From Clostridia bacterium (GTDB taxonomy: Bacteria; Bacillota; Clostridia; Oscillospirales; CAG-272), in contig JAFQMP010000026.1 of assembly GCA_017396225.1 (NCBI GenBank), positions 1 through 55,340 on the forward strand: a stretch of DNA of 55,340 nucleotides, read 5' to 3'. The notes below the pieces were generated by a model. It was not told the DNA's origin and searched no databases. It saw only the letters and a list, made by a program, of their open reading frames with translations. Shown one piece after another: positions 42,363 through 50,270 of the stretch (its first letter is position 1; each line of letters starts with the position of its first letter). Position numbers and translations under genes: made by a program.

Positions 42363-43439
42363 ATGAAGATTTTAATTGACAACGGCTTAAATAAAAACGG
42401 CACTGGCATTGCCGCATACAGCGACTATCTGGCAACAGCGCTTGCCAACCTGCCCGATACCGAGGTATCCCTTGAGAATTTCACGCCAAGGGGCGGTAAA
42501 ATCCGCCGCAGGCTTGCCTATCTGCATTACTTAAAAAGCAAGGCCTACCGCAAAAAAGTCGGTGGCTTTGACGTGGTGCACTACACCAACTACGCCATGC
42601 CGAAAAGGCTGCCCGCAGGCGTAGTATCCGCAGTAACGGTGCATGACCTGACTGCGTTTTCCCACCCCGACACCCTCTCCCGAGCCTACGCCGCCTACAA
42701 CCGCAAAATGGTGCGCCGCGCTGTGCGCTCTGCCAATATCATTTTTACGGTATCCGCTGCCATGGCAGAGGAAATTGCCGCCCGTTTTCCTGCGACGAAG
42801 GAAAAGATAATGACCGTTTACCCAGGTCATTACGAAGTGGCTACCCCCAATGTTCTGCCCGAGGTATATGAAAACGAGGCATTACAGGGACTTGAAAAGG
42901 GCAAATTTTTTCTCTTTATCGGCACGCTTGAAGCACGCAAAAACCTGACTGAGCTGGTAAACGCCTACGCCCTTCTCCTTGCGCGCTGTCCTGCCGCGAA
43001 GGCGTATGCCCTGGTGCTGGCCGGCAGACACGGACGCGGTGCCGCCGCCTTGATTGATACAGTGCTTGATGCCCCCGACGAGGCGGATATCCGTCTGCCC
43101 GGTTACGTCTGTGACAGTGACCGCGCAAAGCTGCTTGCAGAGGCGACAGCGCTGGTGTTTCCCAGCGTTTACGAGGGCTTTGGCTCTCCGCAGACCGAGG
43201 CAATGGCGGCAGGTCTTCCCATGATTTTAAGTGATATTCCGACCAATCGCGAGGTATCGGGTGAGCTTGCCCTCTACTATCCCGTGGGCGACCCCGACCT
43301 GCTTGCCAAGGCAATGGAATTAACGCTCCTTGGCATACATAAAGCAGACACGGCGAAATATACCGCGCGCCTTTCGCGCTTTGATTGGCAGCAATCCGCT
43401 GCCGAAATCCGCGCCGCATACGAGGCGCACAAAAAATAA
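42363..43439 (+). CDS. GT4-family glycosyltransferase
   Basis: 358 residues from the ATG at 42363 (GAGGTG 5 nt upstream), overlapping the previous operon context closely. The N-terminal domain has NGTGIAAYSDYLATAL and VVHYTNYAMPKRLP. The donor domain has LFIGTLEARKNLTELVNAY, LPGYVCDSDRAKLL and the GT4 motif VFPSVYEGFGSPQTEAMAAG with the catalytic Glu pair. No membrane segment; cytosolic, acting on a lipid-linked sugar acceptor at the inner face. Adjacent to a second glycosyltransferase and to a ligase/polymerase-like gene. Confidence 0.9.
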   Translation: MKILIDNGLNKNGTGIAAYSDYLATALANLPDTEVSLENFTPRGGKIRRRLAYLHYLKSKAYRKKVGGFDVVHYTNYAMPKRLPAGVVSAVTVHDLTAFSHPDTLSRAYAAYNRKMVRRAVRSANIIFTVSAAMAEEIAARFPATKEKIMTVYPGHYEVATPNVLPEVYENEALQGLEKGKFFLFIGTLEARKNLTELVNAYALLLARCPAAKAYALVLAGRHGRGAAALIDTVLDAPDEADIRLPGYVCDSDRAKLLAEATALVFPSVYEGFGSPQTEAMAAGLPMILSDIPTNREVSGELALYYPVGDPDLLAKAMELTLLGIHKADTAKYTARLSRFDWQQSAAEIRAAYEAHKK

Positions 43440-43459
43440 TCTGAAAGGAGATGCCGGAA

Positions 43460-46081
43460 TTGGCGATTGCTCTTACAATAAAAAAAGACACCCCTGGGTG
43501 GCTGACCGCACTGCGCCGCTTCTGGCGCTCCCCCCTCTTTCACGCCCTGCTGCTGACCGTTTCGGCAGCGGCAATGGCTTTATCGCAATACCTTGATTTT
43601 CTGCGCACACCAAGCACCCCTGCCAAAGAGGGACTTGCAGGCACGGTGGTTGTCATCGGTGCAGCAATTCTGCTTGCCCTTCTGCTTGCCATTCTCGTTA
43701 CCGATGACGATATTCTCTCCACCACCACGCCGTTTTTACTCTTAACGGTGCTGGTTTCCTCCTGCTATGACGGCTACGCGCTCTTTGCGCCTTACATTCC
43801 CTTGGCTATTCCTGCCGCCGCAGCACTGATTTTTCACTTTGTCCGCTATCACGGAAGGCTCAGCTGCGGCACCTCTACCGCGCCCCTTTTTGCAGTATCC
43901 GTTGCCGTAACCGTAGGCGGCATTGGCTGTCTCAAGGCGACTGAATATTTTAACCCTGCCACCCTTTACTACATCGCAGGGCTCGGCTTTGGTATGCTGA
44001 TGCTTTATTTGCTGCTGCGCGCTTCGCTCACGCGCCCGCGCGACTACGATATGCGCCTGCTGCTGGTCCGCGCCCTCTACCTTGTCGGCATCTTTGCCGC
44101 CCTTTTTACCTTTACCTTTTACGCGGTACGCATAGAATGGCTCATCAGCGATTTGAAGCGTCTGGGGCACCCCCTGCTTTTCAGCATTGATAACCGCAAC
44201 GTCTACGCAACCTTTCTGCTCTTTGCCCTGCCCATGCCCTTCTACTATGCAGTGAAGAAAAGCGGCTGGCATCTTCTGTCTGCCCTGTTCTTCTACACCG
44301 CGCTCCTCGCAAGCGGCTCGCGCGGTGGTCTTGTCTGTGGCACGGCGCTCCTTGCCCTTTGCTTTATCTACCTGCTGCGCCGCGACGTCGCGCACCGCAG
44401 AAGAAATATTATCATTCTCGCCCTGCTTGCGCTCTGCGCGCTTGCCGCAGGCGGATTGCTGGTAAAATTCTTTACCGAACGCTTTCAGGACGGCTTTATC
44501 GTAAGTGACGAGCCACGCGTGCTCCTCTTAAAGCGCGCCCTCTCCGATTTTCTCTCCCACCCTGTTTTCGGCGTGGGACTTGGCTACACGGGTAACGCCG
44601 ATATTTACAACCCCAAAGCCTTTGCGATGAACTGGTATCACATGATGATACCGCAAATCGCAGCGGGGCTTGGCATCGTAGGCGTGCTTGCCTACACCTT
44701 CCTGTTCTGGCGTCGCGGTAAGTTGATGCTGCGCCGTGGCGATGCCCTTTCCCGTACACTTGCCCTTTCCTACATCGGTCTTTTCCTGATGTCACAGGTC
44801 AACCCGGGGGAATTCTGCCCCATGCCCTATGCGTTTCTCGGTATGCTTATCTTCCTCTTGCTTGAAATTGACGAGGAAAAGGACAGCGCCGCCGCCGCAA
44901 CAAAAGCCGAGAACGCCCTGAAGGCAACCCTGCATACCGCACTTTGGGGCGCGCCCCTGACCTTACCCGAAAACATCGACTATACCGCCCTGCTCGCACT
45001 TGCCGAGGCGCACATGATACACAGCGTGGTGGGCGAGGGACTTGGGGTACTTGCCGAAGATGCCCTGCCCGAAAGCACCCTGCAGGCATTGCAGGATAAA
45101 ACGCTTTTGGTCCTTCGTCACAACGAATTGCTTGCCTCCGCCAGAAATCAATTGCTTGATTTTCTTGCCGCGGAGCATATCCCTGCCGCAATCCTGAAGG
45201 GGGACGGCGTGGCAAGGCTTTATCCCACCCCTGACCTACGCGTATCGGGCGATATTGACCTGCTGCTTGCCGAAGGTGACCTGCCTCGCGCAGAAACACA
45301 CCTGCTCGCCTGCGGCTATCACAAATCGGACATGCCAAACGACCACCACACGGTCCTTAAAAAGGGAAATGTTAAAATTGAGCTGCACCTCACCCCTGCA
45401 GGTATTCCTATGGGTGAAATGGGCGAGAGGGTAACTGCCCTGCTTGCCGACACCCTTGACACGGCACGCCATGTTGCGCTCGGCGGTGCGTGCTTCCCTA
45501 TCCCTGCCCTGCAAAATCAGGCAATTATTCTGCTGTTGCATATGCAGCAGCACCTGCGCGAGGGCGGACTTGGCTTGCGCCAGCTTATGGACTGGACGCT
45601 TTTCCTTGCAAACGACCTTACCGCAGAGGCGCACGTGCCCCTCGCTGAGGCACTTGCAGAAATCGGCCTGCTCCGCTTTGCCGAGGCGGTTACGACAGCC
45701 GCAGTCCGTCACCTGGGGCTTGCCCCTGAAAAATCCCCCTTTGACGCGTGCGACAGTGCCCTTGCCGACGCGCTGTTTGCCGATATCCTTGCCGCAGGCA
45801 ACTTTGGTCGTGCCAATGCGAATTTTGCGGGCAGCGCCATTGTGACGCTTCACGGCAAGCGAGAAAAAAGCAGTCTTGCAACCGCACTTGCAGGTGTGAA
45901 GGAAAAATGTCTTGCCGAATGGCAAATAGCAGAAAAGCACCGCGCGCTGCTGATATTCCTGGTACCGTTCTGGATTGTACGCCGTATGCTGCGCGCGCCT
46001 GTAAAGCCACTCTCGATGCTCCGCTCCGCCTCGGCACGCGCGGCGCTCTACGACAAGCTCTCACTTTTCAAAAAGGATTAA
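43460..46081 (+). CDS. O-antigen ligase/polymerase-like membrane protein fused to a PF14907-type nucleotidyltransferase
   Basis: 873 residues from the TTG at 43460, which has GGAG 9 nt upstream; the in-frame ATG at 43451 abuts that site directly and is less likely. The first ~450 residues have about 11 membrane segments and the O-antigen ligase/Wzy motif (DFLSHPVFGVGLGYTGN) before a wide loop. After a short acidic linker (about 465-485) comes a soluble domain of about 270 residues with AAILKGDGVARLYPTPDLRV, the SGDIDLLLAE metal-binding Asp pair and VKIELHLTP, as in the uncharacterised nucleotidyltransferase family NTP_transf_5. The C-terminus is basic. The joining of the two domains suggests that glycan ligation or polymerisation is tied to a nucleotidyl-transfer or sensing step. 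Confidence 0.82.
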   Translation: MAIALTIKKDTPGWLTALRRFWRSPLFHALLLTVSAAAMALSQYLDFLRTPSTPAKEGLAGTVVVIGAAILLALLLAILVTDDDILSTTTPFLLLTVLVSSCYDGYALFAPYIPLAIPAAAALIFHFVRYHGRLSCGTSTAPLFAVSVAVTVGGIGCLKATEYFNPATLYYIAGLGFGMLMLYLLLRASLTRPRDYDMRLLLVRALYLVGIFAALFTFTFYAVRIEWLISDLKRLGHPLLFSIDNRNVYATFLLFALPMPFYYAVKKSGWHLLSALFFYTALLASGSRGGLVCGTALLALCFIYLLRRDVAHRRRNIIILALLALCALAAGGLLVKFFTERFQDGFIVSDEPRVLLLKRALSDFLSHPVFGVGLGYTGNADIYNPKAFAMNWYHMMIPQIAAGLGIVGVLAYTFLFWRRGKLMLRRGDALSRTLALSYIGLFLMSQVNPGEFCPMPYAFLGMLIFLLLEIDEEKDSAAAATKAENALKATLHTALWGAPLTLPENIDYTALLALAEAHMIHSVVGEGLGVLAEDALPESTLQALQDKTLLVLRHNELLASARNQLLDFLAAEHIPAAILKGDGVARLYPTPDLRVSGDIDLLLAEGDLPRAETHLLACGYHKSDMPNDHHTVLKKGNVKIELHLTPAGIPMGEMGERVTALLADTLDTARHVALGGACFPIPALQNQAIILLLHMQQHLREGGLGLRQLMDWTLFLANDLTAEAHVPLAEALAEIGLLRFAEAVTTAAVRHLGLAPEKSPFDACDSALADALFADILAAGNFGRANANFAGSAIVTLHGKREKSSLATALAGVKEKCLAEWQIAEKHRALLIFLVPFWIVRRMLRAPVKPLSMLRSASARAALYDKLSLFKKD

Positions 46082-46094
46082 CCCCGAAGAATTT

Positions 46095-46625
46095 ATGAAA
46101 AACAACATCATTTTAATCGGCATGCCTGCCGCAGGCAAAAGCACGGTGGGCGTGCTACTTGCCAAATCCCTTGGCTATCGCTTCCTTGACACCGATATTC
46201 TCATTCAGGAGAAAACCGGCCGTCTGCTCCATGAAATCATCGCCGCAGACGGGCTTGACCGCTTTCTTGAGATTGAAAGCGATGTCCTTTCGGCACTTGA
46301 CACCCAAAAAACCGTGATTGCCACGGGCGGTAGCGCCGTATACGGCAAGGCGGCTATGGCGCACTTAAAGAAACTCGGTCACGTCATTTATCTGAAAATC
46401 AGCTTTGCATCACTCACCGAAAGGCTTGGCGACTACGTCAACCGCGGCGTGGTGCTGCGCCCCGGCATGACCCTGTCGGACCTCTACCTGGAGCGCGAAG
46501 CTCTCTACGAACGCTATGCCGATGCCACGGTAGATGAGGACGCACTTGCCGCAGGCCTTACCGAAACCACCGCAGCGGTCATCGCGCTTACCCACGGGTT
46601 TTTGCAAAACACAACGAAAAAGTAA
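46095..46625 (+). CDS. Shikimate-kinase-like P-loop kinase
   Basis: 176 residues. Walker A GMPAAGKST (9-17), Asp34 in LDTDILIQE and the adenine-side REALYERYAD block match shikimate kinase. Two substrate-pocket positions differ from canonical AroK: the Arg of the FR pair (position 58) is Leu (RFLEIE) and the GGG loop is GGS (ATGGSAVY). It may be a divergent AroK or a kinase for another polyol acid. The gene is 13 nt behind the ligase fusion and ends at the operon terminator; no other aro gene is nearby. Confidence 0.75.
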   Translation: MKNNIILIGMPAAGKSTVGVLLAKSLGYRFLDTDILIQEKTGRLLHEIIAADGLDRFLEIESDVLSALDTQKTVIATGGSAVYGKAAMAHLKKLGHVIYLKISFASLTERLGDYVNRGVVLRPGMTLSDLYLEREALYERYADATVDEDALAAGLTETTAAVIALTHGFLQNTTKK

Positions 46626-46656
46626 AAGAGTAGCAAAATTTTTGCTACTCTTTTAC
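46622..46656 (+). terminator. Glycan-operon terminator
   Basis: Seventeen-bp perfect inverted repeat (46622-46638 with 46640-46656) starting at the stop codon of the kinase gene; T-rich in its 3' half. Confidence 0.8.
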
Positions 46657-46677
46657 AATGTCATAAAAACCCATGTG

Positions 46678-46706
46678 AAAGACGCCCATTGAGAGCGTCC
46701 TTTTTC
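46678..46706 (-). terminator. Weak hairpin behind the decarboxylase gene
   Basis: GACGC/GCGTC stem (46681-46685 with 46695-46699) followed by a short T-run on either strand. Confidence 0.4.
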
Positions 46707-48047
46707 TTATTCTTTTAACACGCGCACGCGCGTGACACCGTATTTTTGGAAAAGTGCCTGGGCGGCAGCATCAATCACCTCGCCACTCATGAGAATCGGC
46801 ACAGCAGGGGGACAGGCTACCGTAGGAGCTGCCAGCACACGCCCAAGGGCAAGCGCCACATCAATTTCCTCGGCAGGCGCCAACAGCGCCTCGCGCGGCG
46901 TGCAAGCAAGAGCAGGGCGCGACAGGGGCGGTGCCTCCTTCACACGCGGCGCTTGCGGCACAACCGATAGCAGTGCCCTCTCCAACAAATCAAGCTCACC
47001 CTCGGTATTGGCGGGCGAAATCATCAGCACCAGGAAATCCTTATCGGCAAATTCCGGCTCAATGCCCTTCTCACGCAAGGTATCGGCAAGCGCCTCGCCC
47101 GTATAGCCGCAGGCGGCGGCATCAAGGGTCAGCTTCAGGGGCTCATCACCATAAAGGGCAAGTCCGTTTTCTGCAAGCCTTTTGCGCGTTTTTTCAATAC
47201 GTAAAACAGTTTTGGCAAGTGCCTCGCCGTACCCTGTCGCCAAGGTGCGGTTGCAAAGGTCAAGCGAGCCAAGCACCAGGTAAGAGGGACTGGTGGAAGC
47301 AAAGAGCGAGAGTGCGGCAGGCGCACCCGCAACGTATTTTAAGGGCGCGTCCTTTGCAATATGCAGATACGCTGCACCTGTAAGCGCCGAGAGGGTTTTG
47401 TGCGCAGAATCAGCGCACATCGTTGCGCCCAAATCCATCGGGTGACGAGAGGGCGAGAGAAAACGCAAATACGCGCCGTGTGCGTTGTCGACCAACAACG
47501 GCACGCCATACCGCTTACAAACAGCGGCTATCCCCGCCACGTCTGCCACATTGCCGAGATAATCGGGTGATGTCAGATATACCGCCTGCGGCAGCATCTG
47601 CTCTGCGGCAAGTGCTTTTTCCACCTCGCGGACGGTCAGGGGGCAGGCGCATAGGTGCGCAGTCCCACGGGGCATCAACCACGTAATATCCATATCAAGG
47701 AGCGCCGCGCCATACAAAAACGCCTTATGCGCATTGCGCGCAGCCAACACGCGCGGGCGCGCGCCCTTCGGTACATCGGCGGCAACCAAAGCCAGCATTG
47801 CCTTAATGGCAAGGGTGGAGCCCTCGGTAGAATAGAGCGTAGCCGCCGTGCCGAAAAGCGCGGTAGCGTTTGCCATACTATCGGCAATCACGCCGTCGGC
47901 GTGATAAAGCACGTCGGCACCCTGTACCTCGGTGATATCAAAGCGCGCGGCGTCAAGCGCGCCGCGCCCCTTGTGACCGGGCATATGAAAGCGTGCGATA
48001 TCGCGCGCTGCGTAGCCCTTCAAAAAATCAACAATCGGTGTTTTCAT
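46707..48047 (-). CDS. Orn/Lys/Arg decarboxylase-like PLP enzyme
   Basis: 446 residues, short form (no wing domain) as in the YaaO/SpeA-like group. The HMPGHKGRG opening, the substrate/PLP block VDNAHGAYLRF and the PLP lysine Lys217 (CADSAHKTLSALTGA) are clear. The C-terminal domain (about 330-446) is typical of family 1 decarboxylases. The substrate (arginine, lysine or another amino acid) is not readable. Its ATG overlaps the stop of the SCIFF maturase (ATGA), so the two are translationally coupled, an arrangement that deserves attention. Confidence 0.88.
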   Translation of the reverse strand: MKTPIVDFLKGYAARDIARFHMPGHKGRGALDAARFDITEVQGADVLYHADGVIADSMANATALFGTAATLYSTEGSTLAIKAMLALVAADVPKGARPRVLAARNAHKAFLYGAALLDMDITWLMPRGTAHLCACPLTVREVEKALAAEQMLPQAVYLTSPDYLGNVADVAGIAAVCKRYGVPLLVDNAHGAYLRFLSPSRHPMDLGATMCADSAHKTLSALTGAAYLHIAKDAPLKYVAGAPAALSLFASTSPSYLVLGSLDLCNRTLATGYGEALAKTVLRIEKTRKRLAENGLALYGDEPLKLTLDAAACGYTGEALADTLREKGIEPEFADKDFLVLMISPANTEGELDLLERALLSVVPQAPRVKEAPPLSRPALACTPREALLAPAEEIDVALALGRVLAAPTVACPPAVPILMSGEVIDAAAQALFQKYGVTRVRVLKE

Positions 48048-49423
48048 TTTTTATCCATTGCACGCGCAACCTGCATCATCACGGCACACTCCATACGCTT
48101 CTTGAAAAGCTTGCAGCCGTATTCGTAAATGCCACCGATGCTCCCCGTTGCGTGATAGGAGTTCGCCGCACAACCGCCCGAGCAATACATTCTTGCCCAG
48201 CAATCACGGCAGCCCTCGCGGGCATAAGCGTTGCAGGAGCGGAACTCGTCCTGCACGGCGGTGTTGGTGACACCATTCCAGACGTCGCCCAGGCGGTATT
48301 TTTCATCACCGACAAACTGGTGGCAGGGATAAAGCTCGCCCGCAGGTGTCACAGCCATATATTCCGTGCCGGAGCCGCAGCCCGTAATGCGCTTGTAAAT
48401 GCAGGGGCCGTGCTTGAGGTCAAGCATATAGTGGTAGAAGGTAATGGGGCGGCCCTCGCGCTCGCGCTTGAGCATCTCGGTGGCAAGCAGCTCGTACTGC
48501 TCAAAGAGCACAGGCAAATCCTCCTCCGTGAGCGCATAGGGGTCATCGGGAGGACAGACAACAGGCTCCATGCTAAGCTCGGTAAAGCCGAGGTCTGCCA
48601 TATGAAAGAGGTCATTTGTAAAATCGGTATTGTTGTGGGTAAAGGTGCCACGCACGTAGTATCCCTTGCCGCCGCGCGAGGCAACCAGCTGCTGGAACTT
48701 GGGTACAATCACCTCGTAGCTGCCCTTACCTGCCGCATTCTTGCGGAAATGGTCATTCACCTCAGGACGGCCGTCAAGCGACAACACCACGTTGCTCATC
48801 TCGCGGTTGAGGAATGCCATCGTCTCCTCATCAAGCGCCACACCGTTGGTGGTAAAGGTAAAGCGGAAATTCTTGCCCGCAGCCTTCTCCACCTCACGTG
48901 CATAAGCAACAAGCTTTTTCACCACATCGAGGTTCAGGGTGGGCTCACCGCCGAAAAAGTCAACCTCCAGGTTGCGGCGCGTACCCGAATTGGCAATCAG
49001 GAAATCAAACGCCTGCTTGCCGACCTCAAAGCTCATCAACGCGTCCTTGCCCTGATATTTGCCCTGCCCTGCAAAGCAATATTCACAGCAAAGGTTACAG
49101 GCGTGCGCCACGTGCAGGCAGAGCGCCTTCACGACCTTGCTGTTGTTTTTATAATCGCGCGCAAGTCCCTCGTAGGGGTCTGCGGAAAAGAGCTTGCCCA
49201 GGCGCTTCAGCTCGGCAACGTCTGCAAGGCAAAGCTCCAGCTCCTCGCGCGTCACGTCAGGACGGTCGGCGTATTTTTCAAGCATTGCGGCAATGATTTC
49301 CTCAGTGCTATACGCCTCATACATCGCAATGACGTCATACGCCACCTCGTCCACGGCGTGTACCGAGCCGCTGGCGGTATCAAGGACGATGTTATATCCG
49401 TTTAATTTGTATTGATGTACCAT
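48044..49423 (-). CDS. scfB: SCIFF-peptide radical SAM maturase
   Basis: 459 residues from the ATG at 49423 (AGAAAGG upstream). An N-terminal RiPP-recognition-like region (about 1-85) is followed by the radical SAM core with CxxxCxxC (ACNLCCEYCFAG), which binds the [4Fe-4S]-SAM cluster. The DFFGGEPTLNLDVV and TFTTNGVAL blocks belong to the peptide-modifying SPASM group. The C-terminal SPASM region has CGSGTEYMAVTPAGELYPC and CRDCWARMYCSGGCAANSY, which bind auxiliary clusters. It installs thioether bonds in the SCIFF precursor encoded 64 nt upstream, in the same direction. Confidence 0.95.
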   Translation of the reverse strand: MVHQYKLNGYNIVLDTASGSVHAVDEVAYDVIAMYEAYSTEEIIAAMLEKYADRPDVTREELELCLADVAELKRLGKLFSADPYEGLARDYKNNSKVVKALCLHVAHACNLCCEYCFAGQGKYQGKDALMSFEVGKQAFDFLIANSGTRRNLEVDFFGGEPTLNLDVVKKLVAYAREVEKAAGKNFRFTFTTNGVALDEETMAFLNREMSNVVLSLDGRPEVNDHFRKNAAGKGSYEVIVPKFQQLVASRGGKGYYVRGTFTHNNTDFTNDLFHMADLGFTELSMEPVVCPPDDPYALTEEDLPVLFEQYELLATEMLKREREGRPITFYHYMLDLKHGPCIYKRITGCGSGTEYMAVTPAGELYPCHQFVGDEKYRLGDVWNGVTNTAVQDEFRSCNAYAREGCRDCWARMYCSGGCAANSYHATGSIGGIYEYGCKLFKKRMECAVMMQVARAMDKK

Positions 49424-49446
49424 ATCAAAAGCCTTTCTGAAAGACA

Positions 49447-49474
49447 AAACGCTGCCCCGAAAGACAGCGTTTTA
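49447..49474 (-). terminator. Attenuating hairpin between scfA and scfB
   Basis: AAAACGCTG pairs with CAGCGTTTT (49447-49455 with 49466-49474), followed on the minus strand by TTTTG. Lies between the peptide gene and its maturase gene, with no second promoter evident, so partial read-through is expected. Confidence 0.65.
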
Positions 49475-49487
49475 TGTCGGGGTGAGA

Positions 49488-49628
49488 TTACTTGCTCTCG
49501 CACTGCTGATTTGCAACACCGCAGGAGGTCTTGCAAGCGGACTGGCAGGAGGTCTGGCACTCACCGCAGCCACCGGTCGTTACGGTAGCGGCAATGTCTT
49601 TGGTTTCAATAGTGGTAATTCTTTTCAT
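49488..49628 (-). CDS. scfA: SCIFF ranthipeptide precursor (six cysteines in forty-five residues)
   Basis: 46 residues from the ATG at 49628, with AAAGGAG 10 nt upstream; longer in-frame starts lack a ribosome site. A leader-like N-terminus (MKRITTIETKDIAATVTTGG) is followed by the Cys-rich core with Cys at 21, 24, 28, 32, 36 and 43 (CGECQTSC, QSACKTSC). SCIFF peptides are near-universal in Clostridia and are modified by a radical SAM enzyme to carry thioether links; a role in quorum or redox control has been proposed for ranthipeptides. Residue 37 is Gly where most SCIFF peptides I know have Thr. Own consensus promoter. Confidence 0.95.
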   Translation of the reverse strand: MKRITTIETKDIAATVTTGGCGECQTSCQSACKTSCGVANQQCESK

Positions 49629-49660
49629 GAGAATACACTCCTTTAATGATTTACAGATAA

Positions 49661-49689
49661 ATTTTAGCACAAAAGCCCTGCCTTGTCAA
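49661..49689 (-). promoter_or_regulatory. scfA promoter
   Basis: Minus strand: TTGACA (49684-49689), 17-nt spacer, TAAAAT (49661-49666). Confidence 0.85.
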
Positions 49690-49750
49690 TATAATTTTTG
49701 CTTTTCTCCATACAAAACAGAAGCAGACGTTCACGGCACCGTCATAGCAG

Positions 49751-50062
49751 CTATTTTTTTACCAATCCTTTCACCAAAACCTGTATACTATCAAGCTGAT
49801 TTTCATCAAGACGCTTCAAATCACTCAAAAGCGCGGAAAGCTTTTCAGGTGTCGCAGAGTCGATATCAAAAAATTCCGCAGGTGTAATGCCGAGGTAATC
49901 ACAAATAAAGAAAAACGCCTGCATGGACGGTAACGCTTTCCCGCTTTCAATGTTATTGATGTAGCCGGGATTTTGTCCAATCGACAAGCTCATATCTCTG
50001 GCAGAAACGCCTTTTTTATTACGCAAGCGCGCCAAACGAACCGAAAACTCCTCCGCATACAT
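49751..50062 (-). CDS. XRE-family helix-turn-helix regulator
   Basis: 103 residues. The HTH_3 domain spans about 8-64 (LARLRNKKGVSARDMSLSIG, GYINNIESGKALPSMQAFF), with the recognition helix around NPGYINNIE. A short C-terminal helix (about 70-103) probably dimerises. No sensor domain. AAGGCGG lies before the ATG, and a promoter at 50091-50119 reads it. It is divergent from a zinc-ribbon membrane protein gene, the most likely target besides itself. Confidence 0.9.
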   Translation of the reverse strand: MYAEEFSVRLARLRNKKGVSARDMSLSIGQNPGYINNIESGKALPSMQAFFFICDYLGITPAEFFDIDSATPEKLSALLSDLKRLDENQLDSIQVLVKGLVKK

Positions 50063-50090
50063 ATCTCGTCACCGCCTTCCTCTATATATT

Positions 50091-50119
50091 ATTGTATCCT
50101 ACACATAACATTTTTCCAA
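50091..50119 (-). promoter_or_regulatory. Promoter of the XRE regulator
   Basis: Minus strand: TTGGAA (50114-50119), 17-nt spacer, TACAAT (50091-50096). Confidence 0.65.
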
Positions 50120-50140
50120 GGATTATTTCCGTGAAAACAC

Positions 50141-50169
50141 TTGACATATCGCTTTATAAATGATATAAT
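50141..50169 (+). promoter_or_regulatory. Promoter of the zinc-ribbon membrane protein
   Basis: TTGACA (50141-50146), 17-nt spacer, TATAAT (50164-50169); leaves a leader of about 95 nt before the start codon at 50271. Confidence 0.85.
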
Positions 50170-50270
50170 GGTGCAAAACAGCAGAATAAATCTGATAATT
50201 CACCTTTTTGAGTGCCATACTAAATACAATGGCAATTTCTACCGCAATATTCTTTGAAAGGACGACACTT

